Source: JAGBWK01 sp964462445 (GTDB lineage Bacteria > Bacteroidota > Bacteroidia > Bacteroidales > Muribaculaceae). Taken from it: 5,546 bases of DNA. The notes beneath the pieces are model-generated. The model searched no databases, was not told where the DNA came from, and saw only the letters and a list, made by a program, of their open reading frames with translations. Shown here piece by piece: positions 5,164 to 5,546 of this stretch (within the stretch, counting starts at the first letter, position 1; the number at the start of each line of letters is the position of its first letter). The position numbers and the translations under genes were made by a program. The stretch covers positions 1 to 5,546 of the forward strand of contig CAYWXG010000072.1 in assembly GCA_964462445.1 (NCBI GenBank). The letters are read 5' to 3'.

Positions 5164-5546
5164 ATGTCAAAAGCGCAGTTGAAAAAACACCTGATAAAGT
5201 TAACAAAAGAGCAGGTTATAGATGTTGTTTTGGAACTTTACGAAGCACGTAAAGAAGCCAAAGAATATCTTGAATTTTACATAAATCCAAATGATGATGC
5301 CAAGTTGGAAGAATATAAGAAAATAATCTACAATGAATTCTATCCAAATCGTGGTGAGCCCAAATGCCGTTTCAGCGTTTGTCGAAAAGCAATAAGCGAT
5401 TTCAAAAAATTGAAACCATCTCCATCTTGCATAGCAGATTTGATGTTATTCTATATTGAAACAGGTGTAAACTTTACTGCAGAATATGGCGATATGTGGG
5501 AGCAATACTATACTGCTTTAGAAAACAATTTTGACAAGGCTATGGA
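5164..5546 (+). CDS. DUF6155-like protein, partial (3' end outside window)
   Basis: From ATG 5164 the frame stays open for 127 codons to the right edge. The N-terminus, MSKAQLKKHLIKLTKEQVID, is followed by a helical segment with KEYLEFYINPN (33-43) and then RFSVCRKAISDFKKLKPSP, IADLMLFYIETGVNFTAEYGD and a final WEQYYTALENNFDKAM. From memory this pattern is that of the DUF6155 family, small all-helical cytoplasmic proteins of unknown function. No signal peptide, membrane segment or catalytic motif is visible. It follows the interrupted XRE gene by 22 bases on the same strand, so the two are probably co-transcribed. Only a short C-terminal part seems to be missing. The reading frame is very likely real; the family name is less certain. 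Confidence 0.8.
   Translation, partial: MSKAQLKKHLIKLTKEQVIDVVLELYEARKEAKEYLEFYINPNDDAKLEEYKKIIYNEFYPNRGEPKCRFSVCRKAISDFKKLKPSPSCIADLMLFYIETGVNFTAEYGDMWEQYYTALENNFDKAM

Noticed and set aside
1..5546. CRISPR array, tRNA, rRNA, insertion sequence or CIRCE operator
   Set aside because: I looked for regularly spaced repeats, cloverleaf ends with a T-loop GTTCRA core, transposase motifs and the CIRCE inverted repeat, and saw none.

Overview
The window looks like chromosomal DNA from a member of the order Bacteroidales (phylum Bacteroidota). Four things point there: promoter-like sites of the Bacteroidota type (TAnnTTTG with an upstream TTTG-like box) sit in front of several genes; strong Shine-Dalgarno sites are mostly absent; an archaeal-type AAA ATPase with a DUF234-like C-terminus is present; and the GrpE, DnaJ and IspE proteins resemble those of this group. 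The lysine/glutamate-rich loop after the DnaJ HPD motif reminds me of Muribaculaceae-like proteins, but that placement rests on memory only.

Layout. Positions 1-991 hold the first 330 codons of an ATPase gene on the minus strand, cut by the window edge. It has a good promoter and two tandem small palindromes at its predicted transcript start. Positions 1221-4040 form a conserved housekeeping block, all on the minus strand. It contains ispE (isoprenoid synthesis), then grpE and dnaJ (Hsp70 co-chaperones, 14 bases apart), closed by a clear intrinsic terminator at 1221-1260. grpE has its own predicted promoter, so ispE and grpE-dnaJ may be separate transcripts.

Positions 4041-4505 contain no convincing gene. 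They hold nested inverted repeats, most strikingly a 118-base element (4189-4306) that could fold into an outer 10-bp stem enclosing a branched set of hairpins. Just beyond it lies a plus-strand promoter candidate at 4408-4439.

Positions 4506-5546 are AT-richer and look like accessory DNA, all on the plus strand. First comes the C-terminal remnant of a large AlbA_4/HATPase-type regulator ending in a winged helix. Next is an XRE-family regulator with an amber codon at codon 13. Last is the start of a DUF6155-type gene, cut by the right edge. Two damaged regulators beside a folded intergenic element suggest the edge of a decaying accessory island next to the core genes.

I found no CRISPR array, tRNA, rRNA or transposase, and no complete novel system. 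The best leads are the folded element, the palindrome pair in the ATPase leader, and the interrupted XRE/DUF6155 gene pair.
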